A DNA stretch of 64,000 nucleotides, from the NCBI RefSeq assembly GCF_004379255.2, contig NC_056049.1, positions 11,206,063 through 11,270,062 of the forward strand, written 5' to 3'. The translations under genes were made by a program, and so were the position numbers. Source of the DNA: Salvia splendens (taxonomy: Eukaryota; Streptophyta; Magnoliopsida; Lamiales; Lamiaceae). Below, piece after piece: positions 22,680 through 33,998 of the stretch. A model generated the notes under the pieces. It was given only the letters and a program-made list of their open reading frames with translations. It was not told where the DNA came from and searched no databases. Every line of letters begins with the position of its first letter. Position 1 is the first letter of the stretch.

Positions 22680-23548
22680 TGATAAGGTTTCTTATGAGGG
22701 AATCCTTCCATGTGCCCAAGAAATACCTAAAATAGTGTTTGATTTCAATTTTTAGTTTTTAAAGATAAAGATAAAGATAAAGATAAAGAGTATAGCCTGA
22801 AAAACTAGACTCAAAATGGATTTGGATGGAGAGAAAAAAGATGAGAAGAAAGTGTAATGAAGGAGGAATCCTCTTTAGGGACCTATGACCTCCCACAAGA
22901 AGATGTGGGCGGCCCTAGGCTACTTTCACCCAAAGCAAATACTCCATTGGCTCCACATTCATGACTAGACCACCATAAATGCATACCTATACTTGATCTA
23001 GTCTAATGAACATAAACCAAGCAACCTACATGTAGGAATTTGGATAAAAATCTCACAAGGGAGATGCTCTCAAAGGAGTCTTCAAAATATCATTCATCAA
23101 AGTCTGCAAATAAATGTCTCACAAATGGTATTTATAGCTAGGGTTCGAAACCCAAGAAAATGGCCCAAAATAAGTGAAAATCGTCTAAAACAGTAAAATC
23201 ACCCGGTCGGGTGTTTTAGAGAAGTTAATTCTCCCGGCCTGGTGAACCTCCTGGACTCTAATTGTGCTCAGCATGAAAACACCCGGTCGGGTGTTTTTCA
23301 CCTCAAAATCACCCGGTCGGGTGTTTTCTCTGGACTCGCTATCTCTTCTACGCGGCTTTTGTAAATCGGCCATAACTCTCTCCACCGGACTCCGATCGAG
23401 GCGTGCAATATACTCACGCAACCCTCTTTCGAAGATGAACACACTGGTGGCCTTTAAAGATCGTTTAGACATCATTTCAATAGGTCGAGTACCCTTGGAA
23501 TCCCGCTGCGGCTGAAATGTTTGATGCACGACTCCCATGATCGTATCA
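22680..23548 (-). repeat. 5' LTR of the deleted gypsy, full length
   Basis: 869 bp. It contains a short ATAAAG tandem repeat near 22,760-22,785 and three copies of the palindromic CACCCGGTCGGGTGTTTT between 23,199 and 23,330. The primer binding site lies just left of it. Confidence 0.92.
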
Positions 23549-23553
23549 GTGTG

Positions 23554-24075
23554 GATTTGAAAGATGGTAAAACAATTGTTTGTGAAGAAGCAGTATTGTC
23601 GGTTCCTTGGTTTATTGAACAATTATATTAATCCATTAAGATATATTTATATATCTCTAAAACAATTGATAATGATAAAATACGGAATTGCAATAATATT
23701 ATTACTTACTTTAAAAGTTATTTTTATTTTAAACGGTATAATGGAAGTGCCTAAAAAGAAATAAATTAGGTTAAGTAAGAGATTAAACTTTATAACTCCC
23801 AACTCCAGCCATTCTTAAGACCCATTCCCCAGACGTGAATTTCCATAACTCATACTCCATTAATATTGTATTTTAATTCGGTTAGTAAAGGGAAATTTTT
23901 TAAAGATAACGTAAACATTAAATAGATTTATTAATTTATTATTTGTTTCTTAAGACCCTTTCCCCCAATTCCACATTACCGCGTAAATAAGAAACACCAT
24001 CCCAAAAAGAGCAAAAGTCCTAATTTCGAATATCGAAGCTATCACTCATACGTCATAGAATTTCACGAATCAACC
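23554..24075. other. AT-rich DNA, nothing recognised
   Basis: This is the right target flank of the deleted gypsy. It has no coding pattern and may be 5' sequence of the F-box gene fragment. Confidence 0.5.
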
Positions 24076-24480
24076 ATGACAGAGAGAGAGGCAGCTCGGT
24101 TGGCGACTGTGCCCAAAACATGTTATCACACTTGGGCCAGTCGCTTGAGGCTTGATTTCAATGACGAAGATCATGGTGAGTTTCTTGTTGCAGTCACGAC
24201 AAGGATGATTGCGAGGTATGAGTCGAGTAAGCTAAAGCTTGAATCATTTCGGCTCTGGAGCGAAAGTATAGAGCATGAATTGGCAAGAAATCCCATAGAT
24301 AGGGTTTTAAGCTTTTGGTGCAAACGACATTGCCATCTATGTTGGAAACTCGATCGTTCATGGAAAATTTACTCTCCCCAACATTGTTCTTGGCTTTGAA
24401 CAGATCACATCCCTTTGCGTGCAATCAACCTGCTCAATTAGATTAATTGCACTGGCCTTAAGACGCTTCACCTGTCTCAG
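24076..24480 (+). pseudogene. F-box/LRR (FBD-type) host gene fragment with frameshift
   Basis: The frame from 24076 starts MTEREAARLATVPKTCYHTW and continues SRLRLDFNDEDHGEF, matching the end of a plant F-box and the LDF start of the following LRR region. Around 24,310 the frame changes, and the other frame continues IYVGNSIVHGKFTLPNIVL, FEQITSLCVQ and LALRRFTCLR, a leucine-rich pattern. It ends at a clean splice donor, CAG/GTAAGAG (24478-24487). Such proteins are substrate receptors of SCF ubiquitin ligases. The real start of the F-box lies upstream and is not visible. A copia element sits just inside the presumed intron. Confidence 0.7.
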
Positions 24481-24593
24481 GTAAGAGTTCTTGGCGATAT
24501 GTTTAATAATTTGATTTTAAAGTGCAATGAATTGAAAGGAGTAGCATTGGGCTACACATAATATCAGAATGATTTTGTGACCCTGGTTGATTC

Positions 24594-25291
24594 TGTTGGA
24601 ATATGAGATATACTCCCTCCGTCCCCAAAGAGTATGAACTATTTCTTTTTTCGTCTATCCCTAAAGAGTATGAACTTTCTAATTTAAAAAAATTCTAAAA
24701 ACATACTACCCTTACACATCATTTTATTTACAACTTATATCATTACCATTAACACTTATACCATTATAATAATATGGACCCCACTCTCCACTAACACTAT
24801 TTCCACTACCCTTTCTCTCTCTCTCTCTTACTTTTCCCGTCATTTATTAAAAGCCGTTCTGAACCTAAAGTTCATACTCTTTGGGGACGGAGGGAGTATG
24901 TTGGAGGAGTAGTTTGAGGAAATATTTGAGAGGAGAATGAGGGAAATATATGGGAAATGGTTTAGGAGATGTGGATGTAAGAAAACTAAGGAACACTTTA
25001 TTTCTCAAACTTCTCAAGTTGTGCAAAATGGTACAACTCTTACATATTTATAGGCATCCCTAACTCATTCGAGAATTCTCTACTTAATTATTTTATATTT
25101 TAAATATCTAGATTTTTCTCTATAAAGATCTAGATACTTTCTTAAAAATATCTATAATCTAGAGAGTTCTCCTAAAATATCTAGATATTTTAATACCTAC
25201 TAAAATCTAGAAAATTCTACATAATATCTAGATATTTGTATAATATCTAGATATTGCCATTATAAAATCAAGTTTATTTCATATACTAATA
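24594..25291 (-). repeat. 3' LTR of the disrupted copia, holding a MITE
   Basis: On the plus strand it begins TGTTGGAATATGAGATA, is interrupted by the MITE at 24613-24896, and continues TGTTGGAGGAGTAG to TATACTAATA. The minus strand shows a purine tract (AAAGGGGGTA) just before it. The MITE-free length is about 412 bp. The terminal TG appears mutated to TA. AT-rich CTAGATATTT motifs repeat through 25,110-25,250. Confidence 0.65.
24613..24896. mobile_element. Stowaway-type MITE, 284 bp
   Basis: TA duplication at 24611-24612 and 24897-24898. Ends are CTCCCTCCGTCCCCAAAGAG and the inverted CTTTGGGGACGGAGGGAG. It lies about 18 bp inside the copia LTR end, so it arrived after that copia. Confidence 0.92.
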
Positions 25292-26373
25292 CCCCCTTTA
25301 AACTTGATTTGTCATTCCGAGTAATGTCCTGATCTTGATAAACTCTTCATGCTTGAGTGGCTTTGTGAAAATATCAGCAACTTGGTCTTGCGACTTCACA
25401 TACTCGATTTGAATCTCCTGAACACATTCTCTGATGTAGTGGTAGCGAGTGTCGATGTGCTTACTTCAATTGTGGAATACTGGATTTTTGGATAGTGCAA
25501 TTACCGACTTGTTGTCCACATAAATAGTTGTTGGCTCTTTTGTGGCCACCCGAGCTCCAATAATAAACTCCTAAGCCAAATTACATGACAAACACTGAAG
25601 GTGGCAACCACATATTCAGCTTCGCATGTTGATAATGTGACAATGGGCTGCTTTTTAAACATCCAAGTGACGACAGTGTCTCCCATGTAGAACACATATC
25701 CACTTGTACTCTTTCGGTCATCGTTGTCTCCAGCCCAATCACTCACTGTAGCAAAAAAGCCTATAATCATTAGTAGCTGAATATAATAGGCCATAGTCGA
25801 TTGTACCTTTGAGATATCGGAGTATTCTCTTTGCTGCTTTGAAGTGGGTAGTGGTTGGATTCTCCATATAGCGACTTACGAGCCCTGCAGCGTACATATA
25901 TATTCGGCCTTGTGCAAGTTAAGTACTGTACTTCCAACCAAACTCTTGTATAGTGTCGGATCCACCTTTTTCTCTTTATCATTCTTTGATAGCTTGACTT
26001 CACATTCTACCGGTGTGTTGATTGGTTTGCAATCCTCTATTTTGAACTTGTTCAGGATGTCCATCTTCAAGTTGCTTTACTTCCACTCCAAGATAGTATG
26101 CCATCAGCCCGATCTCGAATTCTTCAGTCATGGCTTTCTTAAATTCTTCGAACATGCTTGGATTGTTTCCTGTGAAAATGAGATCATCCACATAAAACCA
26201 CACTATTAAGATATCATTTCCTTTAGTTTTCACATAGAGAGCATGCTCATGTGGGCATTTGGTGAAGCATTATCTTCAAGATATTTGTCTATCCTGGTAA
26301 TATATGCTCTTAGTGCTTGCTTTAGCCCGTATAAGGCTTTCTTCAACCTCAAAACTTTGTCTTCTTGGTCAAT
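25292..26373 (-). pseudogene. copia pol, third segment: RT end and RNase H
   Basis: On the minus strand the frame carries the RT catalytic motif in VWFYVDDLIFTGNNPS (near 26,190), then AYYLGVEVKQLEDG, a linker, and the RNase H with SDWAGDNDDRKSTSGYVFY near 25,700 and STCEAEYVVA near 25,630. Frames change at about 26,070, 25,870 and 25,800. The segment continues the coding order from 27799-28695, interrupted by the solo LTR at 26374-27798. Confidence 0.85.
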
Positions 26374-27798
26374 TGATGCACTTTTTATTAGCACTAAAAA
26401 CCTGCAAGTATACAGAGTATATATAGTAGTATAGCTAAAGGTTAGTACCGGATATCGAACACAGGAAAAACAGACACAAATTGTCTACCTTCTACTAAGC
26501 TTCTTTTACTATTTGGATAACCAAAAGTTTTGTAGTTTTTCAAAATAAAAAAACGGAATTAAACAACTAATGCAGATAAAACACAGAGATAAAAAAGATG
26601 ATATAAGGGAATTCCAAGGATGTGCTTTCACAGTTAAGGTTATACAAATTCCAATTACAACACCCTAGTACAATTCATACTTTGATAGAACGGGTCACAT
26701 AAGTTTTGCCCATGCGGCACAAGCGTAGATTACATACACTAGGGGCGTCAATCCTAGATTTGTAACCCCCTAAAGCTCCTAAGACCCTTAAAAGTCCCCA
26801 CTCTCAAATAACAGTGTTGTTTTAAAGGAAGCTAATTGTAGTGTAAACTAAGCCGGTCTAACTCGCCAACCTCGTCTCACGATTATGTAGCAAGTCAATA
26901 GATCATCACAGAATGTGTCACTCAAACGTGAAGCAATTATCCAGAACTTAGAATAGAAACAAAGTATGAACAAAACATATATTAAATAAATAGGCATTGT
27001 ATAACCAAAGTCGTTACTAACACATCCCTAGAATTCTATGAGTTTAGTTACACATAATGGAAAAAGCTAAACTCATAGTTTGTAGGAAAATCATAAGAAC
27101 ATAAGAAATAAAGCAAATAAAACCCAAATGTTGAATCCTTGTAGCCTTGATCTTCTCTTGATTCCTTCTTCAAAACCCTTAACAATGAAGAACTCTCAAG
27201 TATTTATCTCTCTGGAATTATGGGGTAAAAAGAAGATCCTTAATGATGAAGCTTGAGGGGGTATATATAGCTGCAAATTCGTCCCTCTCAAATAAGGAAA
27301 AAGGTAGCAAAATATGGTAAATCTTGGGAGGAAAGTAGGTCAAATCTGTGTGCCGCGTTTTCCTAGCGGGCCGCTGCACTATCTTCAGCAGTCGCTGGCG
27401 AGTGATCCGTAGCCTCCGTGTCTTGATCTGCGGTCGCTGGCAATCATCCCGTAGCTACTGGAACTTCTGTGGCGGTCGTTGCGCACACCCCAGTGGTCAC
27501 TGGGCGTGTTCTTCATTTCAGTACAACTTTTTCGGAGCGGACCGCTATCTGTTTAGCGGTTGATGTCGGCCAACGGTTGCTAGATGTGTTGCAGCGGACT
27601 GCTGGACATCTTGAAAACTCCAGATTTCCAACTTCGACTTTTAGCTATCTTTTTGGGCTCTATTTTACACATTTCTTACAATACACGTCAAAATACCAAA
27701 ATAGTTAAAATATGCAAAATATGGACATGTACTGCGATTTTGACATTCAAAACGGACCAAAAAATGGCCTTAAAATAATGTAAAATCCGAGCATATCA
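26374..27798 (-). repeat. solo LTR A (gypsy-like, 1425 bp)
   Basis: TSD TCAAT at 26369-26373 and 27799-27803. The ends on the plus strand are TGATGCAC and GCATATCA. It splits copia pol. It matches the LTR at 28696-33124 along its length (for example TTGCAAGTATACA, AACGTGAAGCA and the last about 100 bp). The TTTTGCACTATTTTAAGGCC-like end on the minus strand recalls Athila-type gypsy LTRs, but the lineage is uncertain. No internal sequence is present, so it formed by LTR-LTR recombination. Confidence 0.9.
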
Positions 27799-28695
27799 TC
27801 AATCACCGTATAACCATCAGGCTGCTTGATGTGGACTTCTTTATCAAGAAATCCATTCAAGAAAGCCGACTTCACATCCATTTGATAAATCTTCCACCTA
27901 TTTTGGGCTGCAAGAGATAGTATTAGTCTAATAGTTTCTAATTGAGCGACACGAGCAATCGATTCCAACTCTTTGGCTATATCCTTTTGCGACGAGTGTA
28001 GCTTTATATTTTTCAACTTCACCGTTGGAATTCTTCTTGATTTTGTACACCACTTAACTCCAATGACATTGTGTCCCTTTGGTAGTGTCACCAGCCCCCA
28101 TGTGTCATTCTTCTCTATTGCTTTGATCTCCCTTGTTTCCCTTGCCAATTTTCACTTGTTGTAGTTTCTTCAAAGCTAACAGGTTCATAATCAGCAAATA
28201 GGCAAAATAAGTTGAGATCTTCTAACCTTTCGGTGTTGTCATATACTCCATCCAAACTTCGTATGCGTTGTATGGCTCTTTCATTCAAGAAAGATGGTGG
28301 CGAGCTTCCAACTGATGTAGGAGATGTAGGTGGAGTTGTTTATTCTTGTTGCACCTCTGTCACCTGTTCGATTGTTCCTTGATCTCCAAATGGAGGTATG
28401 AAGGTGAAGTCATTGATCGAGCCGAAATCCCATACTCCTTTTTCATGGAACTCCACGTTTCGACTTATCATGGTTTTCTGTGAAGTTGAATCATATAACT
28501 TATAGCTTTTAGTGTTAGAGTCGTATCAGATGAAGATGAATGGCTTGCTTTTGTCATCGAGTTTACTCCTCATCTGATCTGGTACATGTGCATAGGCTTT
28601 GCTCTCAAGTGAGCGATCTCTGGTTTTCTTCTGTTCCAAACTTCTTGAGGAGTCATTCCCCACAAACCTTTTGTTGGAGACCTGTTAGACATGTA
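27799..28695 (-). pseudogene. copia pol, second segment: integrase tail and start of RT
   Basis: Reading down the minus strand: after the integrase C-terminus (LWGMTPQEVWNRRKPEIA near 28,650), EKGVWDFGSINDFTF near 28,430, a linker, then the RT start: KAIEKNDTWGLVTLPKGHNV near 28,100, KIYQMDVKSAFLNG near 27,870 (RT aspartate in MDVK) and KEVHIKQPDGY at the break. Several stops and frame changes. It continues in 25292-26373. Confidence 0.85.
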
Positions 28696-29780
28696 TGATA
28701 CACTATTTTTTAGCACTACAACTACTTGCAAGTATACAAGACAGAAATAGTATAGCTAAATGTCAGTATCTATTTTTTAGCACTACAACTACTTGCAAGT
28801 ATACAAGGCAGAAATAGTATAACTAAAGGTCAATATCGGGATATCGAACACATGTAATATAATTGCAACTAGTTATTATGTACTAAGCGTTAAATACTAT
28901 CTACAGAAACAAGAGTTTTGGTTTAACTAAGAAAATAAAATAAAGTAAGTAAATTAGGCAAAGAGTAGAATTCCAAGGATAGTGGTTTCACAATTATGGT
29001 TACACAAAACACAGTTATGATTACCCTAACACAGTTCACACTTTGATAGAACGAGTCACATAAATTATGCCCATGCGGTACAAGTGTAGATTACACCACT
29101 AGGAGCGTCAATCCTAGATTTGTAACTCCCTAAAGGTCATAAGACCCTTGAAAAGTCTTCACTTTGAATTAACAGTGCCGTTTTAATGGAAACTAATTGT
29201 AGTGCCAACTAAGTTCTTCTAACTCGCCAACCTCTTCTCACGATTATGTAGCAAGTTAGTAGATCATCAACGAATGAGTTACTCAAACGTGAAGCAGTTA
29301 TCCAACACTTAGAATAGGAACAAAGTATGAACAAAAAGGATATCAAAAACTAGAATTATATAAACCAATAAAAGTTACTAGCACATCCAAAGAATTCTTA
29401 TAGTTTAGATACTCATAGTCAAATTGCAAAAACTACAAAACATAAAGAAAAACAAACAAAACCCAAGGATGAATTGTTGTGCAATCTTTTTTTTAAATCA
29501 AAACACCCATAGTGGGCGGGGGGTTTAGGCAGACCCCCAACCCGTGAATAAAATCAAAATATAACGTTGCAAAACATGATCCTAGCCCAAAAGTGACTAG
29601 AATTCAAACTAAGAACACGAAAGAACAAACTGAAGGTCCCACAAGTCGGGATCCTCCATGCTATCAAAACTAAACTAGGAACTAAATGAACAAAAGGAAG
29701 ATAAAAGTGTAAAATAATGAGAACTACCATAATGTCACAATCAATCTACATTTCTACGTCGGAAACAAAAGTTAGGATAT

Positions 29781-31309
29781 TGCTGGGGTTTGGTGCCCCT
29801 TGCACAACGGAAGACTTGTACAAAACAAATAAATAAGACGTAGGATCTATCTGACAGATTATGAGATTAATCTATTCACATGTTAACACAGAATTGCATG
29901 CTAAAACGCAAATAATTCATGCTTAAAGAATATAAATCCTAAAACGTGAATTCTATGGTTTAGAGTTACCGATTTGATTCTCCTAAGAAAAAACGATTGC
30001 TCGCGCCTTCTCCACTATGATCTTCAATACTAGACCACGGATCTTCTGACTGGTTCCCGAACTGTATCTCGATATCATGGTGGACTGATCTTATAAAAAT
30101 ACTAGGACTCGAATAAAGAAGACACAAATTCCCCACGAAGGAGGAGAGAGAAAATTTCGTCCTCTTCAGAGAGAAGAGGGGGACGAAAATTCCTTGCAAA
30201 ATTAATTGTCTTTTCTGTCTCCTTAATTCTCCTATTTATATTAAATTCATATTGGGCCCAGTCATGGATCTATGGAATGTTTTGGATATGGGCTCACCCC
30301 AATTAGCTTTTTACTAATTAAATCGAACCCACAATTTAATACAAGCTTATATATGAATATTACGAGCAACCACTACAGATGTAATATTGACCTCCCCATC
30401 CAAATCCGAAATTACAAGTAATCCGGGTTTCCATTCTGTTTATTATTTATTTCCCACGCTTAAGATATAAATGTCCATTAATTAATTAAAGTCTGCTATG
30501 GACTTAATTAATTAACATCTTATTAATTCCAAGAGTGGACTTAGCAAGAAACACTTATTTATTATTCATGGAATAATTAAATTCCAACTGGCTAGTTTCT
30601 GAATAATAAAAACCTTGTTCAAGCTCCTCTTGAGGACATTATCAAACGAGACTCACCTCGCGCACGATTCAACATAATAGCAATCCTAGCACCGTTAGAT
30701 ATTAATCACCACTACCCAATATATCAGGATTATTAGGTTGCAAAAAAACCCGCACCTTTTGATAAGTCAAAGTAGTGCATAATCAATATCGTATGCTCAA
30801 TGCTAACGTATGTAGATTAAGAAATATTATTTTATCAAGACCTAGCCTTTCAGTAGATAGCATAAAGACACGTCTTGCTGTTAGATCCATTCAGTGCTCT
30901 ACCACACCAACATCATCTTATTTCAGAAAGGCTTAGAAATAATCAGACTAACATTGCAACTTTTCACGATAGGTAGTCTAAGCCTATCTGGGTTGTGAAA
31001 TTCTTCTTTTTCTTTTGCAAAGCATTACATAGAATCGACGGTGTTACCTTAAAGTGGATGATGCCCACAACCGGTCTACTAAGCAAAAGACTTAGACTTG
31101 TTTGCTTCTTATACATTTAAATGTTTATAAAACATCTTATAAATGCACAAGCAAACACAATGTAATAATATACTGATCCTATTCGTGCGATACTGCTCGA
31201 ATAATACTGAATCGGGTTAAAAGTGGATTGTAGAGTTTTCCGTATACAGGTAAGATTATATTCACGCGAACTTGCTCGAAACATGCTTTTCAGTATACCA
31301 AACCTAACA
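29781..31309 (-). repeat. solo copia LTR, 1529 bp, nested in the LINE
   Basis: TSD GATAT at 29776-29780 and 31310-31314. On the minus strand it starts TGTTAGGTTTGGTATACTG and ends CAAACCCCAGCA. It matches the LTR of the right-edge copia (59686-61149) in reverse orientation, for example ATTTCGGATTTGGA and GGCTGCTCGTAATATT blocks. It is the last arrival in this nest. Confidence 0.92.
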
Positions 31310-31315
31310 GATATC

Positions 31316-32380
31316 GCAGCTGGTCCATCCTAACAAGCGCCTTCAGGTACCGAGGCGCAGAGACTGAATCATAATATGTCATGGTATGGGTCTGGAACCC
31401 CCTACCTGCAAGAAAGTCGGCAGCACGGTTTCATTCTCAGTAGATGTGTGAGAATCGAACCTGCCGTTGAGAAGTCATACTCCGAATCAAAGCCATATGA
31501 TGTCTAAGATCTGCAGACCAGATGACAGTAAGGTAACCAGAGCCGCTGAATCCAACTCTATCCAAATATGTGAGAACTCCATAGCCATCTCAAAACCCCG
31601 AATAAGAGCCATAAGCACTGCATCAAAGCTCGAATATGCAGCAACCGGAGGACAAAAGGCCCGGAGAAGACCTTCATCAGAACCACGAACCAATCCTCCC
31701 TCTCCCGCCTCCATTGTCGATGTAGAGAAGGCTCCATCAGTGTTCAGCTTCACCCAAGGGGCATCAGGGGGATGCCAAAGGACCATGAGAGAACGCAAAA
31801 CACGCTATCTGGGAGAAGAAGGCATGAAATCGACCGACGATGAGCATCCCCTCCAGTGAATTGGGGTGATCCTGCTAGCTAGCACGAACGTATGCAGGTG
31901 ATGAGTGACCTGCCAAATAACATGAGTATGACGGAAAGGCTGACCGCGATGCTTGCAGCCGTTCCTCTCCTTCTAAAGGAACCAAACAATCAAACAAGCA
32001 ACTATAAAACTAATATGCATGGCGGGAGCCCTAGTGAATGAGGACCCCCGCCAGTGACCTAGTATAAGTGCAATATCAGTGCTCGTGTGAATCGGTGTGT
32101 GCGAGGAAGGGAACCAGGCATCAAAATACTCCCACACAGAAATCGTCGACTGACTCGACAGAAAGACATGACTAAAAGACTCAAGAGAAGGAGATTGACA
32201 ACACTGACATCTAGATGCTAACCCAATACGCCGCCTCTGCAACTTCTCATCCACCGGTAACCCACCATACAACAACCTCCAAATGAACACCGAGATGGTG
32301 GGGGTCAACCCTCCATTCCAAATCAACCCAAAGATCTCATGCTTCGGAAGTCTCATCCGGATGCTCTCCTAGGCTGAGGT
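31316..32380 (-). pseudogene. LINE ORF2 end: zf-RVT and RNase H
   Basis: Residues from 32356 downward carry LTPTISVFIWRLLYGGLPVD and, with the CQCCQSPSLESFSHVF zinc ligands, form the zf-RVT domain. After a break near 31,970 comes the RNase H domain: PWVKLNTDGAF (first Asp) near 31,755, then GEGGLVRGSDEGLLRAF and IWIELDSAALVTLL (further Asp) near 31,560. RNase H at the end of ORF2 is typical of plant L1-type LINEs. The RT core and endonuclease are missing through 5' truncation. Confidence 0.75.
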
Positions 32381-33124
32381 CACAGAGAACTCACCATGGC
32401 TAGTTAGATGGAATGGTGGATGGATTGATAGATGAAGGATTAGGGTTGGAGGAGGAGCCTTGGGGGCTCCCTAATTTTGGAGGCTATGTATTGGTGAATA
32501 TTATGAATTAGGTTAGGGATATATATAGGCTTGAAAAAGGTTTAAACATGGTAAAAGGTGTCCTCCAAATAATAGGAAAGATGGAAATTTCGTGCTCCAT
32601 AGGTTAAGGAAAAGATTTGGCTTCACAAGGTAATGTGTTTGAATTTTCGCCTAAATTCTGCATTTGACAGCTTTGCGCAACCTTCATAGAATGACCACAA
32701 CTTTCTCCACTGAACTCCGATTAAGATTAATCTTGATACCAACGCAAAGCTCTTTCAAAGATGAAGAGAGTGGTATGTAGCACGCCCTCATCGGACATCA
32801 GAATCGCCAGAAAAATAAGTTTGAACACAGGCTATTATCGTGTGCGACCGGGCCTAGCGGGCCGCTGGACAGCTCCAGAACTCTCTAGACTCGTTTCAGC
32901 GACCGCTACATTGGGTCTAGTGGGCCGCTGGGTTGCGCTTCAGTTCCAACTTCCGAATTTTGACCTTTTTAAGCTCTTTTTCTGCTATATTTTGCACATT
33001 TCTCACAAAACGCGTCAAAATACCAAAATGGATAAAATATGCAAATAATGGACATTTAATGCATCTTTGACATTAAAGGAGACCAAATAATGGCCTTAAA
33101 ATAGTGCAAAATCCGAGAGTATCA

Positions 33125-33310
33125 AGGTACACGGCGCACGCTACTGCTTTTGCCCAAAGCTCTATAGGCAAATTCTTTCTCTTCAACATGCTTCGAGTCA
33201 TCTCAACGATGGTCCTGTTCTTTCGTTCAACCACTCTATTTTGTTGTGGGAATCTCGGAACTGTTAGTAGCCATTGAATTTCTCTTTCTTTGCAAAATTC
33301 TAGTTTAAAT
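33125..33310 (-). pseudogene. copia pol, first segment: end of integrase core
   Basis: The minus strand reads PQQNRVVERKNRTIVEMTRS, the block with the third catalytic residue (E) of copia integrases, then PIELWAKAVACAVYL up to the LTR B insertion. Sequence upstream of about 33,310 is no longer recognisable, so gag, protease and the 5' LTR are lost or beyond recognition. Confidence 0.8.
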
Positions 33311-33393
33311 ATAAAAACTGTATTACTGTAAATTCAAACCTAAGTTCTTTTTGCCTCCTAGCCAACCAACACGTACACAAATTGGGTGATATA

Positions 33394-33572
33394 CTCCCTC
33401 CGTCCCGGACTACTTGCACTTATTTCCTTTCTGGGCGTCCCAAGTTATTTGCACTCTTTCCATTTTTAGTAAAAATTATCACCTACAGCCGCAATTGTTG
33501 ACTTTGCTATACACTCATTCCTTAATCTCCGCACCGAAAAGGAAATGTGTGAGTAGTCCGGGACGGAGGGAG
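33394..33572. mobile_element. Stowaway-type MITE, 179 bp
   Basis: TA duplication at 33392-33393 and 33573-33574. Ends are CTCCCTCCGTCCCGGACTAC and the inverted GTAGTCCGGGACGGAGGGAG. Confidence 0.92.
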
Positions 33573-33574
33573 TA

Positions 33575-33998
33575 CTTATTTATTGATTAAGTGCTTAACG
33601 ATTATAAAGGAGAAGGATATCCTTCCTCAGCTACTACGGAGCATAAATATTTTGAGAAACGTCTGGACATAATGTTAAAAAAATCTTGATAGTGTATTTT
33701 TAAAAGTATACAATAATACATACAATAGTGTGTTATCACAGAGTGAATATAGGTCAATAGTAAACTTAATTAATGATGACCAATATAATAGATGTGGGCC
33801 CAGAATAGAGCAAAAACATTGAAGTTAAACTTGAACTCAAAACCTTTTGATAAGGAAAATGTTTGGATTCATCAGCTTTGAATATCTACTCCAGCTCTTT
33901 TTCTACAAATAAATTTGGTATTTCATAGGAGAAGAAAAGCTTTGTAATTGATTTTGTTATCTCTAATAGGTGAATCCAGGAATTTTGGTTTTGGATAT
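33575..33998. other. AT-rich DNA, nothing recognised
   Basis: Left target flank of the large gypsy. No coding pattern. The last five bases GATAT are the target duplication. Confidence 0.5.

Larger units (their letters stand above)
18683..23548 (-). mobile_element. Ty3/gypsy retrotransposon with large internal deletion
   Basis: Both LTRs (18683-19161 and 22680-23548) start TGATAAGG and end CGTATCA on the plus strand, and the 5-bp TSD GTGTG flanks the element (18678-18682 and 23549-23553). On the minus strand a primer site follows the 5' LTR and a purine tract precedes the 3' LTR. Internal DNA is only 3.5 kb and lacks most of RT, all RNase H and the integrase core. Gag, a zinc knuckle, a protease-like segment and an RT/INT fusion remain. 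RT and protease wording suggest a chromovirus-like lineage, but that is tentative. Confidence 0.93.
29487..32390 (-). mobile_element. 5'-truncated LINE inside solo LTR B
   Basis: The low-coordinate end starts with a T8 run (29487-29494), i.e. a poly(A) tail on the minus strand, as expected for target-primed reverse transcription. Upstream on the minus strand are a zf-RVT and RNase H region. The 5' end lies near 32,390, where LTR B sequence resumes. It is interrupted by the solo LTR at 29781-31309. I could not find its target-site duplication with confidence. Confidence 0.7.
28696..33124 (-). repeat. solo LTR B, same family as LTR A, carrying a nested LINE
   Basis: Ends TGATACAC and GAGTATCA. 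The flanks ATGTA (28691-28695) and AGGTA (33125-33129) agree at four of five bases. Its own sequence is 28696 to about 29,485 and about 32,391 to 33,124. A 67-bp unit is tandemly duplicated at 28703-28836, which LTR A lacks. It interrupts the integrase of the copia. Confidence 0.8.

Noticed and set aside
29487..32390. Target-site duplication of the nested LINE
   Set aside because: No convincing match between the bases left of the T-run and those right of about 32,390.
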